Source: Pararhodobacter sp. SW119 (GTDB lineage Bacteria; Pseudomonadota; Alphaproteobacteria; Rhodobacterales; Rhodobacteraceae). From it: a DNA stretch of 64,000 nt. Below, piece after piece: positions 63,631 to 64,000 of the stretch (positions are counted from its first letter, which is position 1; every line of letters begins with the position of its first letter). The translations under genes and the position numbers were made by a program. Below the pieces are notes generated by a model. The model was not told the origin of the DNA and did not search any database. It saw only the letters and a list, made by a program, of their open reading frames with translations. Location: NCBI RefSeq assembly GCF_017811755.1, contig NZ_JADDJF010000002.1, forward strand, positions 62,001-126,000, in the 5' to 3' direction.

Positions 63631-64000
63631 GCGGGTGCAAGCTGGCGCTGTGGCAGGGGGCGGGCGTGCCGGGCGATCTGCCGGCAACTGTCGCCGAGGT
63701 GGCGCGGGTGGCGGGGCTGGCAGCGGGGGCCGACCTGCTGGTCTTCCCCGAGGGGTTTCTGACCGGCTACCACATCCCGGGCCTTGCCCCGGGCGGGTTG
63801 CCGGGGGTCGAGGATGCGCTGGCCGAGGTCGGTGCGATTGCGGCGCAATCGGGCCTGACGCTGGTCATGGGCACGCATACCGATACCGGCGGGGCGCTGC
63901 ACAACTCGGCGGTCGTCTTCGATGGGACGGGGGCGGAACTGGGGCGCTATCACAAGCGCACGCTTTTCGGCGGGTGGGAGCAGGCGACCTTCGTGCCCGG
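63627..64000 (+). CDS. Carbon-nitrogen hydrolase (nitrilase superfamily), 5' part
   Basis: The first 124 codons of an amidase that runs off the right edge. Of the Glu-Lys-Cys triad, Glu42 (FPEGFLTGY) and Lys110 (YHKRTLFGGWE) are visible; the Cys lies beyond the window. N-carbamoylputrescine amidase and omega-amidase belong to this superfamily, and a polyamine or guanidino breakdown role is inferred from the operon. The start overlaps the permease stop by 4 bp. Confidence 0.88.
   Translation, partial: MSGCKLALWQGAGVPGDLPATVAEVARVAGLAAGADLLVFPEGFLTGYHIPGLAPGGLPGVEDALAEVGAIAAQSGLTLVMGTHTDTGGALHNSAVVFDGTGAELGRYHKRTLFGGWEQATFVP

Overview
The window is high-GC, densely coded chromosomal DNA of an alphaproteobacterium, most likely a member of the Rhodobacterales (Rhodobacteraceae / Paracoccaceae / Roseobacter group). 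The evidence is the family content: AcuI, TAXI- and DctP-type TRAP transporters, TctABC, a Paracoccus-like narK1/narK2-narGHJI operon, a bactofilin/M23 pair and a PlcP/GT4 pair. There are no rRNA or tRNA genes, no CRISPR arrays and no transposases. Very long antisense reading frames are GC artefacts. Most of the window reads as stable chromosome. The accessory-looking part is about 51.4-53.6 kb.

Layout. 0-6.5 kb: 5' part of smc (-), acuI (+), a TAXI-type TRAP system (-) and a Crp/Fnr-family regulator (-) with a clear intrinsic terminator. 6.7-20.3 kb: a probable single respiratory nitrate reductase operon (+). It runs usp - narK1 - narK2 - narGHJI - cytosolic parvulin - moeA - DUF2478 - mogA, and is preceded by a perfect FNR box. 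It couples nitrate uptake, the membrane-bound enzyme and late molybdenum-cofactor steps. 20.6-26.6 kb: M23 endopeptidase/bactofilin morphogenesis pair, tgt, two Fe-S assembly factors, tpiA and hemF. 26.8-34.8 kb (-): branched-chain 2-oxoacid dehydrogenase (E1alpha, E1beta, E2, E3) and a TctCBA transporter. 35-37.9 kb (+): a glycosyltransferase/metallophosphoesterase pair resembling the Agt/PlcP phosphate-saving lipid remodelling module, with a Pho-box-like site, then an SH3-domain envelope protein. 37.9-44.1 kb: quinone reductase, small lipoprotein, HerA-like ATPase, membrane-anchored M15 peptidase, and an AsnC regulator divergent from a class V aminotransferase.

44.1-58.5 kb: a hydroxyproline-type catabolic locus. 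A GntR/FCD regulator diverges from a + strand operon encoding a DapA-family deaminase, FAD oxidase, SDR, aldehyde dehydrogenase, proline-racemase-family enzyme with a Ser/Cys pair, and a delta1-pyrroline-2-carboxylate reductase-type enzyme. A convergent - strand operon (dctP, P5C-reductase-like, dctQ, dctM, second DapA-family enzyme) probably supplies the substrate. FadR-type dyads of the same consensus lie at both operon heads. The gap between the two convergent operons holds an alpha/beta hydrolase, an AT-rich orphan gene and six copies of an 18-bp palindrome. 58.9-64 kb (+): an agmatinase-family ureohydrolase, a PotDABC-like polyamine ABC transporter and the start of a nitrilase-family amidase, suggesting guanidino/polyamine nitrogen scavenging.
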